NCBI RefSeq assembly: GCF_900156065.1
Contig: NZ_FTNF01000002.1
Location: forward strand, 62,001-126,000
Reading direction: 5' to 3'
DNA: 64,000 nt
Source: Micromonospora avicenniae
Lineage (GTDB): Bacteria; Actinomycetota; Actinomycetes; Mycobacteriales; Micromonosporaceae
Both the position numbers and the translations under genes were made by a program. Positions 25,172-33,981 of this stretch are shown here, piece after piece. The notes beneath the pieces are model-generated. The model made no database searches. It was not told the origin of the DNA and worked only from the letters and a program-made list of their open reading frames with translations. Numbering within the stretch: position 1 is the first letter of the stretch; each line of letters begins with the position of its first letter.

Positions 25172-26107
25172 TCAGTCCGCGAAGCGGGCCAGGACGGCGG
25201 CGCGGGTGGGCATCGACGTGGCGCCGCCGGGCGACTCGCAGACCAGGCCGGCGACGCGCAGCGCGAACGCGACCCGCTCGATCCAGCCGGCCGGCTCCCC
25301 CGGCTCGCCGGCGACCAGCAGGTCGGCGATGATCGCGGCCATCACCGAGTCGCCCGCGCCTGTCGTGTCCACCGGATTGACCTTGGGCGCCGGTACCCGG
25401 ACCGGGTCCGCGTCGGCGGCGGCGAGTACGGCGCCGTCCGCCCCAAGGGTCACCACCACCGTGGCGGCGCCGAGTTCCCGCAGGTAGGCGGCGACCCCCT
25501 CGGCCGGCTCGCCGGGATAGAGCAGCGCGGCGTCGGCATCGCTCAGCTTGACCACGTGCGCTCCGGCGGCGAACTCGGCCACCACCTCGCGCAGCCCGGC
25601 GAGCGCGGCCTCACCGTCGAGCAGCCGGGGGCGGACGTTCGGGTCGAAGACCCGCAGGCCGGTGGCGAGCGACCAGGCGCGCCGCGCCGCGGCCAGCACC
25701 GTCGGACGGAGCAGCACGACCGACCCGCAGTAGAGCACGTCCGCGCCTTCCACCACTGCGACGTCGAGGTCGTCGGCGGCGAGCAGACCGTACGAGGGCG
25801 GCTCGCCGTAGAACCGGAAGTCCGGTTCCGCACCGGCGTGCGTGATCACTGCGAGCGCGGTGGCTGCCGGCACGGTGACCGCCCCGTCGAGCCCGACGCC
25901 GGCGGAGGCGAGGAAGTCACGGATGCGGCCGGCCAGGGCGTCGTCGCCGAGCGACCCGACGAACTGCGCCGCGCCGCCGAGCCGGGCCACCCCGACCGCG
26001 ACGTTCAGCGGTCCGCCGCCGATCGCCTGCCGGTAGACCGGCGCCCCGTCGTACTCGGTCTCGATCAGGTCGACGAGCGCCTCGCCGAGCACCATCGCGT
26101 ATCCCAT
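25172..26107 (-). CDS. PfkB-family carbohydrate kinase (fructokinase-like)
   Basis: 311 residues from an ATG at 26107 that follows GGGAGGGA. The first PfkB signature is GGGPLNVAVGVARLGGAAQF near residue 30 (Gly-rich). The second, DTTGAGDSVMAAIIADLL, is near residue 250 and contains the catalytic Asp. It transfers phosphate from ATP to a sugar, and the pattern is closest to bacterial fructokinases. No sugar transporter or regulator is next to it, so the sugar is uncertain. It is divergent from the SnoaL gene. Confidence 0.88.
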   Translation of the reverse strand: MGYAMVLGEALVDLIETEYDGAPVYRQAIGGGPLNVAVGVARLGGAAQFVGSLGDDALAGRIRDFLASAGVGLDGAVTVPAATALAVITHAGAEPDFRFYGEPPSYGLLAADDLDVAVVEGADVLYCGSVVLLRPTVLAAARRAWSLATGLRVFDPNVRPRLLDGEAALAGLREVVAEFAAGAHVVKLSDADAALLYPGEPAEGVAAYLRELGAATVVVTLGADGAVLAAADADPVRVPAPKVNPVDTTGAGDSVMAAIIADLLVAGEPGEPAGWIERVAFALRVAGLVCESPGGATSMPTRAAVLARFAD

Positions 26108-26218
26108 TCCGGTCCCTCCCGTCCTCGCAGGCTGCCGCACCGCCCGACGCGACGGTCACCCGCGCCCGACGTCACGCCTGGGAAGATCTTGTCGTACCAG
26201 GCTGGCACAGTGCGCACC

Positions 26219-26617
26219 ATGGCGGACGTCGAAGACACGGTAATGGTGTACTGGCATGCTTGCGAGGCGAGGGATTGGGAGCGGATGGGCACACTGCTCG
26301 CCGACGACATGGTCTACCACCTGCCGCAGACCCGGGAGCGGATCCGGGGCCGCGAGGCGTTCCTCCAGTTCAACCGGGAGTACCCGGGCGGCTGGCACCT
26401 GTCGGTGACCCGGGTGACCGGGGCCGGCGCGCGGGCCGCCAGCTGGATCACCGTTGACATCGACGGCGAGGAGCAGCCGGCGGTCAGCTTCTTCGACCTG
26501 GACGAGGCGGGCCGGATCAGCGTCATCACCGAGTTCTGGCCGGAGCCCTACGAGCCGCCGGCGGGCCGCGAGCACCTCGTCGAGCGCTACGCGGTCGCTG
26601 AGGTGCAGCCCGCCTGA
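26219..26617 (+). CDS. SnoaL-like (NTF2-fold) protein
   Basis: 132 residues from MADVEDTVMVYWHACEARDW. The alternating helix-sheet pattern with WERMGTLLADDMVYHLPQ and SVITEFWPEPYEPP is typical of SnoaL-like proteins, which bind small ligands or act as isomerases and hydrolases. No catalytic residues can be named. Its stop is directly followed by the IS-derived repeat at 26618, so that element may form the 3' end of its transcript. Confidence 0.8.
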   Translation: MADVEDTVMVYWHACEARDWERMGTLLADDMVYHLPQTRERIRGREAFLQFNREYPGGWHLSVTRVTGAGARAASWITVDIDGEEQPAVSFFDLDEAGRISVITEFWPEPYEPPAGREHLVERYAVAEVQPA

Positions 26618-26719
26618 CTAGGCCGTGTCCTGTCGATCATGTCGAGCCGAGGCGGGATCCAGGTGGCGGCCCGGCTGGACCCGACGCAGGCTGGCAATGA
26701 CCGGCAGGACAGGGCCTAG
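26618..26719. mobile_element. Short non-coding IS-derived element (MITE-like)
   Basis: A 102-bp element is bounded by CTAG at both ends (26618 and 26716). Its ends are imperfect inverted repeats of about 25 bp: left CTAGGCCGTGTCCTGTCG and right read in reverse CTAGGCCCTGTCCTGCCG, continuing with TCAT. The GGCCGTGTCCTG end resembles terminal repeats of IS5-family elements of actinobacteria. It codes for nothing. Its right end supplies the stop codon of xdhC. Confidence 0.65.
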
Positions 26720-27873
26720 CCGGGGTGGTGGATCGGTCCGGCCAGTTCGGCCAGCGGCCGACCGCTGCCACGCCAACGATCGGCGACGATCTGCGCGGCC
26801 ACGCTCACCGCGGTCTCCTCGGGGGTACGCCCGCCCAGGTCGAGCCCGATCGGGGAGGCGAGCCGGGCGAGCTGCTCCGGCGTCACGCCCGCCTCGCGCA
26901 GGCGCTTGCGCCGCTCGTCGTGGGTACGGCGGGAGCCCATCGCCCCGACGTACGCCATCGGATGGCGCAGCGCCAACGCGAGCACCGGCACGTCGAATTT
27001 CGGGTCGTGGGTCAGCACGCAGACGACCGTCCGCCCATCGACCCGGCCCGCGTCCAACTGGCCCTGCAGGTAGCGGTGCGGCCAGTCGACGACCACCTCG
27101 TCCGCGCCGGGGAAACGCCGAGCGGTGGCGAACACCGGTCGGGCGTCGCAGACGGTCACCCGGTAGCCGAGGAACGAGCCGATGTGGGCGACCGCCGCGG
27201 CGAAGTCGATCGCGCCGAAGACGATCATGCGTGGTGGTGTGGTGTATGACGCGACGAAGAGGCTGACGCCGCTGCCGCGGCGCTGTCCGTCGTAGCCGTA
27301 GCGGAGCGTCCCGCTGCGGCCCGCGACGAGCAGCCCGAGCGCGTCGGCGGCGGCCGCGGCGTCCAACCGTTCGCTGCCGAGCGAGCCGAGGACCCGATCG
27401 CCCGTGAGCACCAGCCTTCGGCCCAACCGGCCGCCCGGGTCGACGGGGACCGCGCCGGGCTGGTCGCCGGCGTCGGCCGCGACGCAGGTGACGACCGCCG
27501 ACGGCGTCCCGGCCCGACGGGCCGCGGCGACCGTGTCGAGCTGCGGAAAGCCGGCCGGGCCGATCCGCTCGACGAACACCTCCAGCACTCCGCCGCAGGT
27601 CAGGCCGACGTTGACCGCGTCGTCGTCGCTGACGCCGTACCGGACCAGCTCGGGCACGCCGCTGCCGAGCACGGCACGCGCCCGTTCGTAGAGGTCCGCC
27701 TCGACGCAGCCGCCGGAGACGCTGCCGGTGACCGTGCCGTCGGCGGTGACGAGCATCGTGGCACCGGGCGGTTGGGGCGCCGACCGCCAGGTGGCCACGA
27801 CCGTGGCCAGGGCCACCGCTTCCCCCGCCCGCCAGCGGCGGTGCAGTTCGTCGAATGCGTCCCGCACCCGCAC
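26716..27873 (-). CDS. xdhC: XdhC/CoxI family molybdenum-enzyme maturation factor
   Basis: 385 residues. The N-terminal XdhC/CoxI domain has ATWRSAPQPPGATMLV and GSVSGGCVEADLYE near residue 52. The C-terminal Rossmann half has MIVFGAIDFAAAVAHIGSF and later YVGAMGSRRTHDERRKRL. These proteins bind molybdenum cofactor and insert its sulfurated form into xanthine-dehydrogenase-type enzymes. It is divergent from the three-subunit oxidoreductase at 27995-31759, its evident client. The stop codon lies inside the IS-derived element, so the native C-terminus may have been slightly changed. Confidence 0.92.
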   Translation of the reverse strand: MRVRDAFDELHRRWRAGEAVALATVVATWRSAPQPPGATMLVTADGTVTGSVSGGCVEADLYERARAVLGSGVPELVRYGVSDDDAVNVGLTCGGVLEVFVERIGPAGFPQLDTVAAARRAGTPSAVVTCVAADAGDQPGAVPVDPGGRLGRRLVLTGDRVLGSLGSERLDAAAAADALGLLVAGRSGTLRYGYDGQRRGSGVSLFVASYTTPPRMIVFGAIDFAAAVAHIGSFLGYRVTVCDARPVFATARRFPGADEVVVDWPHRYLQGQLDAGRVDGRTVVCVLTHDPKFDVPVLALALRHPMAYVGAMGSRRTHDERRKRLREAGVTPEQLARLASPIGLDLGGRTPEETAVSVAAQIVADRWRGSGRPLAELAGPIHHPG

Positions 27874-27994
27874 CGTCCCACCTCCCGGCGCGCCGCCGGG
27901 CTCCGGCCGCCAGACGGGTTAAGTCCGACCATGCCTACCAAATCACAACGATTCGGAATATATGGTCGGCCGGACGACTAGGGGGTGCGAGTTG

Positions 27995-28543
27995 GTGAAG
28001 TCTCACCAGGCGATCCGGACCGCGCCGGCCCCGGACAGCGCGGTGGTCCGAGGTCCGGACGAGGTGGAGGTCCGCCTGCGGGTGAACGGGACCACCCGGA
28101 GGATGTTCATCGAGCCCCGGGTCAGCCTGCTCGATGCGCTTCGGGACCGGCTCGACCTGCATGGCACCAAGAAGGGCTGCAACCAGGGCGCGTGCGGAGC
28201 CTGCACGGTCTGGGTGGACCGGCGGCGCGTGCTGGCCTGCCTGACGCTTGCGATCAGCTGCGAGAACCGCGAGATCACCACGATCGAGGGCCTGGCCGAG
28301 GGCGACACGCTGCACCCGATGCAGCAGGCGTTCCTGGACGCGGACGCGTTCCAGTGCGGCTACTGCACCCCCGGCCAGATCATGTCCGCCGTCGCGCTGC
28401 TCACCGAGGGGCATGCCCGTGACGACGACGAGATCAAGGAGTGGATGAGCGGAAACCTCTGCCGCTGCGCCGCGTACCCACACATCCGCAGGGCGATCCG
28501 GCGGGTCCGGGACGAGCAGGGAGGCGAACGTGCGTCCCATTAG
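27995..28543 (+). CDS. [2Fe-2S] subunit of molybdenum aldehyde oxidoreductase (PaoA-like)
   Basis: 182 residues from a GTG at 27995; an ATG 33 bp upstream is in frame and possible. The first cluster motif is GCNQGACGACTVWVD with a later Cys (VLACLTLA), and the second is CGYCTPG with CRCAAYPH. Both match the small subunit of xanthine-dehydrogenase-family enzymes. It passes electrons from the molybdenum centre to FAD. It overlaps the FAD-subunit gene by 14 bp. No Tat signal is evident, so the complex may be cytoplasmic. Confidence 0.92.
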   Translation: MKSHQAIRTAPAPDSAVVRGPDEVEVRLRVNGTTRRMFIEPRVSLLDALRDRLDLHGTKKGCNQGACGACTVWVDRRRVLACLTLAISCENREITTIEGLAEGDTLHPMQQAFLDADAFQCGYCTPGQIMSAVALLTEGHARDDDEIKEWMSGNLCRCAAYPHIRRAIRRVRDEQGGERASH

Positions 28544-29525
28544 CTATTCGCGGGTCTCGGACGTCGGGACCGCGATCGGCACCGTCGCCGCCGACCCCCA
28601 CAGCGCCTTCCTGGCCGGTGGCACCAACCAGGTCGACCTGCTGCGCATCTACGTCGAACAGCCCCGCCGCCTGGTGGACATCAACGACCTGCCGTTGAAG
28701 CAAGTCGAGGAGCTGCCCGGCGGCGGGCTGCGGCTCGGCGGGCTGGCCCGCATGAGCGACGTGGCCGAACACCCGACGGTACGCCGGCGCTATCCGATGG
28801 TGACCGAGTCGCTGCTGCTGGGCGCCTCGCCGCAACTGCGGCACATGGCGAGCGTCGCCGGCAATCTCATGCAACGGGTCCGGTGCACGTACTTCCGCGA
28901 CACCGAGGCGCCCTGCAACAAACGCGCACCCGGCACGGGGTGCAGCGCCATGGAGGGGGTCAACCGGGGGCACGCGGTGCTCGGCACGAGCGAGTGCTGC
29001 ATCGCCACCCACCCGTCCGACCTCGGGGTCGCGCTGATGGCGCTGGACGCGGTGGTGCAGACCGAGGGCCCGGCCGGGCAGCGCAGCATCCCGATCGACG
29101 ATTTCTACCTGCTGCCGGGGCGGACCCCGGAACGGGAGCACCCACTGACGCACGGCGAACTGGTGACCGGCATCGACCTGCCACCGCTCCCCGTCGCGGC
29201 CCGCTCCCGCTACATCAAGATCCGCGACCGGGAGTCGTACGAGTTCGCGCTCGTCGCGGTCGCGGTGGCCATGTCGGTGGCGGGCGGGCGGATCGCCGAA
29301 ATCCGTCTTGCCCTCGGCGGGGTGGCCACCAAGCCGTGGCGGGCCCGCGCGGCCGAGCGTGAACTCGACGGTGCCCCGGCGACCCCCGAGTCCTTCACCC
29401 GCGCCGCCGAGGCGGAGATGGCGGGGGCGACACCGCACGGGATGAACGCCTTCAAGATCGAGCTTGGCAAGCGGACGATCGTCCGCGCCCTCACCGAGAT
29501 GGCGGAGCGGGAGGGATCGGCATGA
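28530..29525 (+). CDS. FAD-binding subunit with extra Fe-S site (PaoB-like)
   Basis: 331 residues. FAD-binding elements are AGGTNQVDLLR near residue 30 and LLLGASPQLRHMASVAGNLM cut to show position 90-109. Next comes a Cys-rich insertion, RCTYFRDTEAPCNKR, GTGCSAMEG and TSECCIATHPSD, which matches the [4Fe-4S]-binding insertion of E. coli PaoB. It carries electrons to the final acceptor. It overlaps the large-subunit gene by 4 bp (ATGA). The extra cluster separates this enzyme from plain xanthine dehydrogenases and CO dehydrogenases. Confidence 0.92.
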   Translation: MRPISYSRVSDVGTAIGTVAADPHSAFLAGGTNQVDLLRIYVEQPRRLVDINDLPLKQVEELPGGGLRLGGLARMSDVAEHPTVRRRYPMVTESLLLGASPQLRHMASVAGNLMQRVRCTYFRDTEAPCNKRAPGTGCSAMEGVNRGHAVLGTSECCIATHPSDLGVALMALDAVVQTEGPAGQRSIPIDDFYLLPGRTPEREHPLTHGELVTGIDLPPLPVAARSRYIKIRDRESYEFALVAVAVAMSVAGGRIAEIRLALGGVATKPWRARAAERELDGAPATPESFTRAAEAEMAGATPHGMNAFKIELGKRTIVRALTEMAEREGSA

Positions 29526-31759
29526 GCCCGGCGATCGGCGCCACCCTGAACCGGGTGGACGGCCGCTACAAGGTACGCGGCGAGTCCCGGTACTCGGCCG
29601 AGGTGCCGGTGCCCAATCTGGCCCACGCGGTAGTGGTGAACGCGAAGGTGGCCAGCGGGCGGATCACCTCGATCGACACCAGTGAGGCGGAACGCGCCAC
29701 CGGGGTGCTGGCCGTGCTCACCCACCGCAACCTGGGCCGGGTCGCCAACGTGCCGCGGCTGCTGCCGTCGCTGGCCGGGCTCGCCGCGCCCGGCCAGACG
29801 TTCTTCCCGATGCAGGACGAAACCGTCCACTACGGCGGCCAACCGGTCGCCATCGTGGTCGCCGACACCATCGAGCGCGCCGACCACGCCGGCACCCTGA
29901 TCCGCTTCGAGTACGAGACCACGCCGGCGACCACCCTGCTCGATCAGGCCCGCGACCGGGCATACGTGCCGGAGCGGATCTTCGGCGGCCTGCTGCCGGG
30001 GCAGGGTTCCCGCGGTGACGTGGCCAAGGCCCTGGCCGAGGCGGAGGTGTGCGTCGACGCCACCTACCGGTTCGCACCCAACCACCACAACCCGATCGAG
30101 ATGTCGGCCAGCACCGCGATCTGGGACGACGTCGACCGGCTGACCATCTACGACTCGACGCAGGGACCGAACGCCGTCCAGCTCACCGTCGCCGAACTGC
30201 TCGGCCTGCCGCCGATCTCGATCCGGGTCGTCAGTCACGCCGTGGGCGGCAGTTTCGGTTCCAAGGCGATGGTCTGGCACCATCCGACGCTGGCCGCGCT
30301 GGCCGCCCGGCACGTGGGCCGGCCGGTCCGGCTGGTGCTCACCCGGGAGCAGATGTTCACCTCCTGCGGGCACCGTGAGGAGCAGGAGCAGCGGATCACC
30401 GTCGGCGCGCGCGCCGACGGGCGGATCACCGCGCTACGCCATCACAAGATCTCCCTGACCTCACCGTTCGACGACTGGGCCGAGCCGTCGTTGCAGAGCG
30501 CGGCGGTGGCCTACCTCAACCCCAACTACGAGGGCGTCTACCACCTGGTCCGGGGCAACACCATCACCCCCACCTTCATGCGCGCGCCGGGCGAGGCGAC
30601 CGGCATGTTCGCGCTCGAGTGCGCGATGGACGAGCTGGCCGAGCGGGTGGGGATCGACCCGCTGGAGTTGCGGATGCGCAACTACTCGGACACCGACCCG
30701 GAGAGCGGGAAACCCTGGTCCAGCAGCGGGCTCCGGGAGTGCCTCCAGCGGGCGGCGGAGCTGTTCGGCTGGCACGACCGGGACCCGCGGCCCGGGTCCC
30801 GCCGCGAGGGGCAGTGGCTGATCGGGACCGGCCTGGCCAGCGCGCTCTACCCGGTGACCCAGCCGGTCAACCCGCAGCGGGCGAAGGCCCGGATCTACAA
30901 CGACGGCACGGCGGTCGTCGAGGCCGGGGTCTCGGAGTTCGGCACCGGCGTCTTCACGGCGATGACCCAGGTCGCCGCCGACGCGCTGGGCCTCCCGGTC
31001 GAGCGGGTGCGGTTCGTGGGTGGCAGCAGCAACCTGCCGAACATCACCGCCGCGGTGGGGTCGGCCGGCACCAGCGCGGTGGGCTCCGCCGTGCATGTGA
31101 CGGCGTGCGAGCTGCGCGACCAGTTGATCCGGCGCGCCGTCGGCGACGACCACTCACCGCTGCACGGTGCCGATCCGGCCAGGGTGGAGGTCCGTGACGG
31201 CAAGATGGTGCTGGCGGACCACCCGGACGTCGGCGAGACGTACTCCGACCTGCTGCACCGCACGATGACGCCGGACGTGGAGGTGCTCGGTACCTGGAAC
31301 CCGCCGCCGCAGGACGCCGGGTACGGCATCCACACCTTCGGGGCGCAGATGGCCGAGGTGGCGGTGGACGCGGAACTCGGTGTCGTACGGGTACGCCGGA
31401 TGGTCGGCGTGTTCGCACCGGGACGGGTGCTCAACCGCAAGCTGGCGCACAGCCAGCTCATGGGCGGAATGCTCTGGGGGCTGGGCCAGGCGCTGATGGA
31501 GGCCACCCGGATGGACCCGCGGCTGGGACGCTGGGCCAACGCCAGCCTCGCCGACTACCTGGTGCCGGTCAACGCGGACGCGCCGGACGTGGTGGTGGAC
31601 ACCGTCGAGATGCGGGACGACGTGGTGAACCCCATCGGGATCAAGGGGGTGGGCGAGATCGGCGTGGTGGGCGCGGCCGCCGCCATCGCCAACGCCGTCC
31701 ACCACGCCACCGGCCGCCGGTGTTACGAGCTCCCCATCACCCTGGAAAAGCTCCTCTGA
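29522..31759 (+). CDS. Molybdopterin-binding subunit (PaoC-like)
   Basis: 745 residues, near the 732 of E. coli PaoC. It starts NRVDGRYKVRGESRYSAEV, the usual first motif. Cofactor-contact stretches include VGGSFGSKAMVWHH, FMRAPGEATGMFALE and GSAGTSAVGSAV. The catalytic Glu is in IKGVGEIGVVG near residue 715. With the other two subunits it would oxidise aromatic aldehydes to acids, if the PaoABC likeness holds. The three genes overlap end to end and xdhC faces them, so this is a complete enzyme with its maturation factor. Confidence 0.92.
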   Translation: MSPAIGATLNRVDGRYKVRGESRYSAEVPVPNLAHAVVVNAKVASGRITSIDTSEAERATGVLAVLTHRNLGRVANVPRLLPSLAGLAAPGQTFFPMQDETVHYGGQPVAIVVADTIERADHAGTLIRFEYETTPATTLLDQARDRAYVPERIFGGLLPGQGSRGDVAKALAEAEVCVDATYRFAPNHHNPIEMSASTAIWDDVDRLTIYDSTQGPNAVQLTVAELLGLPPISIRVVSHAVGGSFGSKAMVWHHPTLAALAARHVGRPVRLVLTREQMFTSCGHREEQEQRITVGARADGRITALRHHKISLTSPFDDWAEPSLQSAAVAYLNPNYEGVYHLVRGNTITPTFMRAPGEATGMFALECAMDELAERVGIDPLELRMRNYSDTDPESGKPWSSSGLRECLQRAAELFGWHDRDPRPGSRREGQWLIGTGLASALYPVTQPVNPQRAKARIYNDGTAVVEAGVSEFGTGVFTAMTQVAADALGLPVERVRFVGGSSNLPNITAAVGSAGTSAVGSAVHVTACELRDQLIRRAVGDDHSPLHGADPARVEVRDGKMVLADHPDVGETYSDLLHRTMTPDVEVLGTWNPPPQDAGYGIHTFGAQMAEVAVDAELGVVRVRRMVGVFAPGRVLNRKLAHSQLMGGMLWGLGQALMEATRMDPRLGRWANASLADYLVPVNADAPDVVVDTVEMRDDVVNPIGIKGVGEIGVVGAAAAIANAVHHATGRRCYELPITLEKLL

Positions 31760-31779
31760 CCCCCACCCCACCGGGAGAT

Positions 31780-31833
31780 GATCAAGAGGTTTGCGTCACC
31801 GGACGACGGCCGGATGACGCAAACCTCTTGATC
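31780..31833. repeat. Perfect 19-bp inverted repeat (REP-like, possible bidirectional terminator)
   Basis: GATCAAGAGGTTTGCGTCA (31780-31798) and its exact complement (31815-31833) flank a 16-nt loop that can itself pair (CCGG with CCGG). It lies between the converging PaoC-like and asnB genes. The arms are A/T-richer than the surroundings, unlike the GC hairpins used elsewhere as terminators. Confidence 0.8.
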
Positions 31834-31852
31834 GTGGTGGAGTTGGCGGAGG

Positions 31853-33814
31853 TCAGCGGACCATGGAGCCGACCACTGGCTTCGTGAGCAGGGCCGACTG
31901 GTTGCGCTGGATGCCCGGGTCGAGGGTCTTGGCCACGAAGATGGCGTGCCAGATGCAGAAGATCAACACGGTCCACACCTTGCGGGAGTGGTCCGCCTCC
32001 TCCCGCTTGTGCTCGTCGAGCAGGCGCATCGCGTACGACAGGTCGAGCAGGTCACCGGCGCCCGAGGTGGCCAGCACGTGCCGCGCCCACTCGTACATCT
32101 CGCCCCGCAGCCAGACCCGCGTCGGGGTCGGGAAGCCGAGCTTCTTCCGGTTGACGATCGCCGGCGGCACCACGCCCTGCAACGCCTGGCGCATCGCGTA
32201 CTTCGTGGCGTCGGAACGCGGCGGCAGCTTCAGATCCACCGGGATCTTCGCCGCCACGTCGAAGACCTCGCGGTCGAGGAAGGGCACCCGCACCTCGAGC
32301 GAGTGCGCCATCGAGATCCGGTCGGCCTTCACGAGGATGTCGCCGCGCAACCAGGTGTAGAGGTCGACGTACTGCATCCGGGTGACGTCGTCCAACTCGG
32401 TGCTCTCGGCGTAGATCGGCGCGGTGACGTCGGTGTAACGCACCGAGGGGTCGTACCGGCGCAGCAGGTGCTGCTTCTCCTCCTCGGTGAACATCCGGGC
32501 GTTGCCGTAGTAACGCTCCTCCAGCGGGGTGGTGCCACGTTCGAGGAAGCTCTTACCCTTCACCCCCTGCGGGATGGCCTTGGAGACCGCCCGCAGCCCC
32601 TTCTGCACACCACCCGGCAGGTTGTTCACCGAACTCAGCGAGAGCGGCTCCCGGTAGATGGTGTAGCCGCCGAAGAACTCGTCCGCGCCCTCGCCGGAGA
32701 GCACCACCGTGACGTGCTCGGCGGCCTTCTTCGCCACGAAGTAGAGCGGCACCAGAGCCGGGTCGGCGACCGGGTCGTCGAGGTGCCAGACGATCTTCGG
32801 CAGCGCCTCCATCATGTCCTGCGGCCCGATCTTGGTCGGGATGGTGGTGACGTCGAGGTGCCGCGCCGAATCCTGGGCGACGTCGATCTCCGAGTAGCCG
32901 GGGACGTCGTAGCCGACGGTGAAGGTGAGGATGTTCGGGTTGAACTCCCGGGCCAGCGCCACCACGGCGGTCGAGTCGATGCCGCTGGACAGGAACGAGC
33001 CGACCGGCACGTCCGAGCGCATGTGCATCCGGACGCTCTCCCGGAGCGTCTCCCGGATCTCGTGGTACAGCTTCTGCTCGTCGGGCACCGGAGCGGGCCG
33101 GAACACCGGCCGGTACCAGCGGCGCACCTCGATCCGGCCACCCGGAGTCCAGGTCAGGTACTCCCCCGACCCGATCCGGTGGACCCCCTTGTGCAGGGTG
33201 CCCGGCTCGGGGACGTACTGGAGGGTCAGGTAGTGGCTGAGGTTGGCGGTGTCGATACCGGCGTCGCCCTCGTAGTTCGAGTGCGCGAAGGGCAGCAGCG
33301 CCTTCTTCTCCGAGGCGAGGTAGAGCCCGTCCGCGGTCTCCAGGTAGTGCAGCGGCTTGATGCCGAAGTAGTCGCGGCCACCGAAGGCCCGCCGCTCCTG
33401 CCGGTCCCAGATGACGAACGCGAACATACCGCGCAGCCGGGTGAGCACCTGCTCGCCCCAGTAGTGGTAGCCGGCCACGATCACCTCACCGTCGCCGGCC
33501 GTGGCGAACTGCGCACCGAAGTCGCGGATCAGCTCGTCCCGGAGCTCGATGTAGTTGTAGATCTCACCGTTGAAGGTCAGCAGGTAACGGCCGTTCGCGT
33601 ACGGCAGCGGCTCGTGACTGGAAGCCACATCGATGATCGCCAGACGCTTGTGCGCGAAGACCGCGTCCGCGTACCGGCCGGACGCGTCGCCCACCAGCTC
33701 GACCCCTGTCTCGTCGGGGCCACGGTGGTGCAGGCACTCCAACGCGCCGGCAATGTGGTCGCGGTGCGCGCCGGCGTCACCGCGCGCGCTGAAGAAGGCC
33801 AGGAGTCCGCACAT
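31853..33814 (-). CDS. asnB: Asparagine synthase (glutamine-hydrolysing)
   Basis: 653 residues from ATGTGC at 33814. This start is required because the catalytic Cys must follow the initiator Met; longer frames are excluded. The N-terminal glutaminase domain (residues 2-200) has CGLLAFFS, LAIIDVASSHEPL, TFNGEIYNY and SEKKALLPF. The synthetase domain has the pyrophosphate loop SFLSSGIDSTAVVALA and VVLSGEGADEFFGGY. It makes asparagine from aspartate, ATP and glutamine. Some close relatives work in secondary metabolism or lipid modification, but no such genes are near. It is divergent from pepP. Confidence 0.93.
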   Translation of the reverse strand: MCGLLAFFSARGDAGAHRDHIAGALECLHHRGPDETGVELVGDASGRYADAVFAHKRLAIIDVASSHEPLPYANGRYLLTFNGEIYNYIELRDELIRDFGAQFATAGDGEVIVAGYHYWGEQVLTRLRGMFAFVIWDRQERRAFGGRDYFGIKPLHYLETADGLYLASEKKALLPFAHSNYEGDAGIDTANLSHYLTLQYVPEPGTLHKGVHRIGSGEYLTWTPGGRIEVRRWYRPVFRPAPVPDEQKLYHEIRETLRESVRMHMRSDVPVGSFLSSGIDSTAVVALAREFNPNILTFTVGYDVPGYSEIDVAQDSARHLDVTTIPTKIGPQDMMEALPKIVWHLDDPVADPALVPLYFVAKKAAEHVTVVLSGEGADEFFGGYTIYREPLSLSSVNNLPGGVQKGLRAVSKAIPQGVKGKSFLERGTTPLEERYYGNARMFTEEEKQHLLRRYDPSVRYTDVTAPIYAESTELDDVTRMQYVDLYTWLRGDILVKADRISMAHSLEVRVPFLDREVFDVAAKIPVDLKLPPRSDATKYAMRQALQGVVPPAIVNRKKLGFPTPTRVWLRGEMYEWARHVLATSGAGDLLDLSYAMRLLDEHKREEADHSRKVWTVLIFCIWHAIFVAKTLDPGIQRNQSALLTKPVVGSMVR

Positions 33815-33981
33815 GGTCGTCATCTTTTCACGGGCGGAGAAGAGCCGTCGCGGCCGTCCGGCGATCCGGACCGCCACTCGCGCCGCTGCGGGTGGCGCCG
33901 CTCGCCGCCTCCCGCGGGTTCACGAGCGCACGGGAACGCAGGTACCGTCGGCACCAGGATCCACGCGAGAGGAAACACAGC

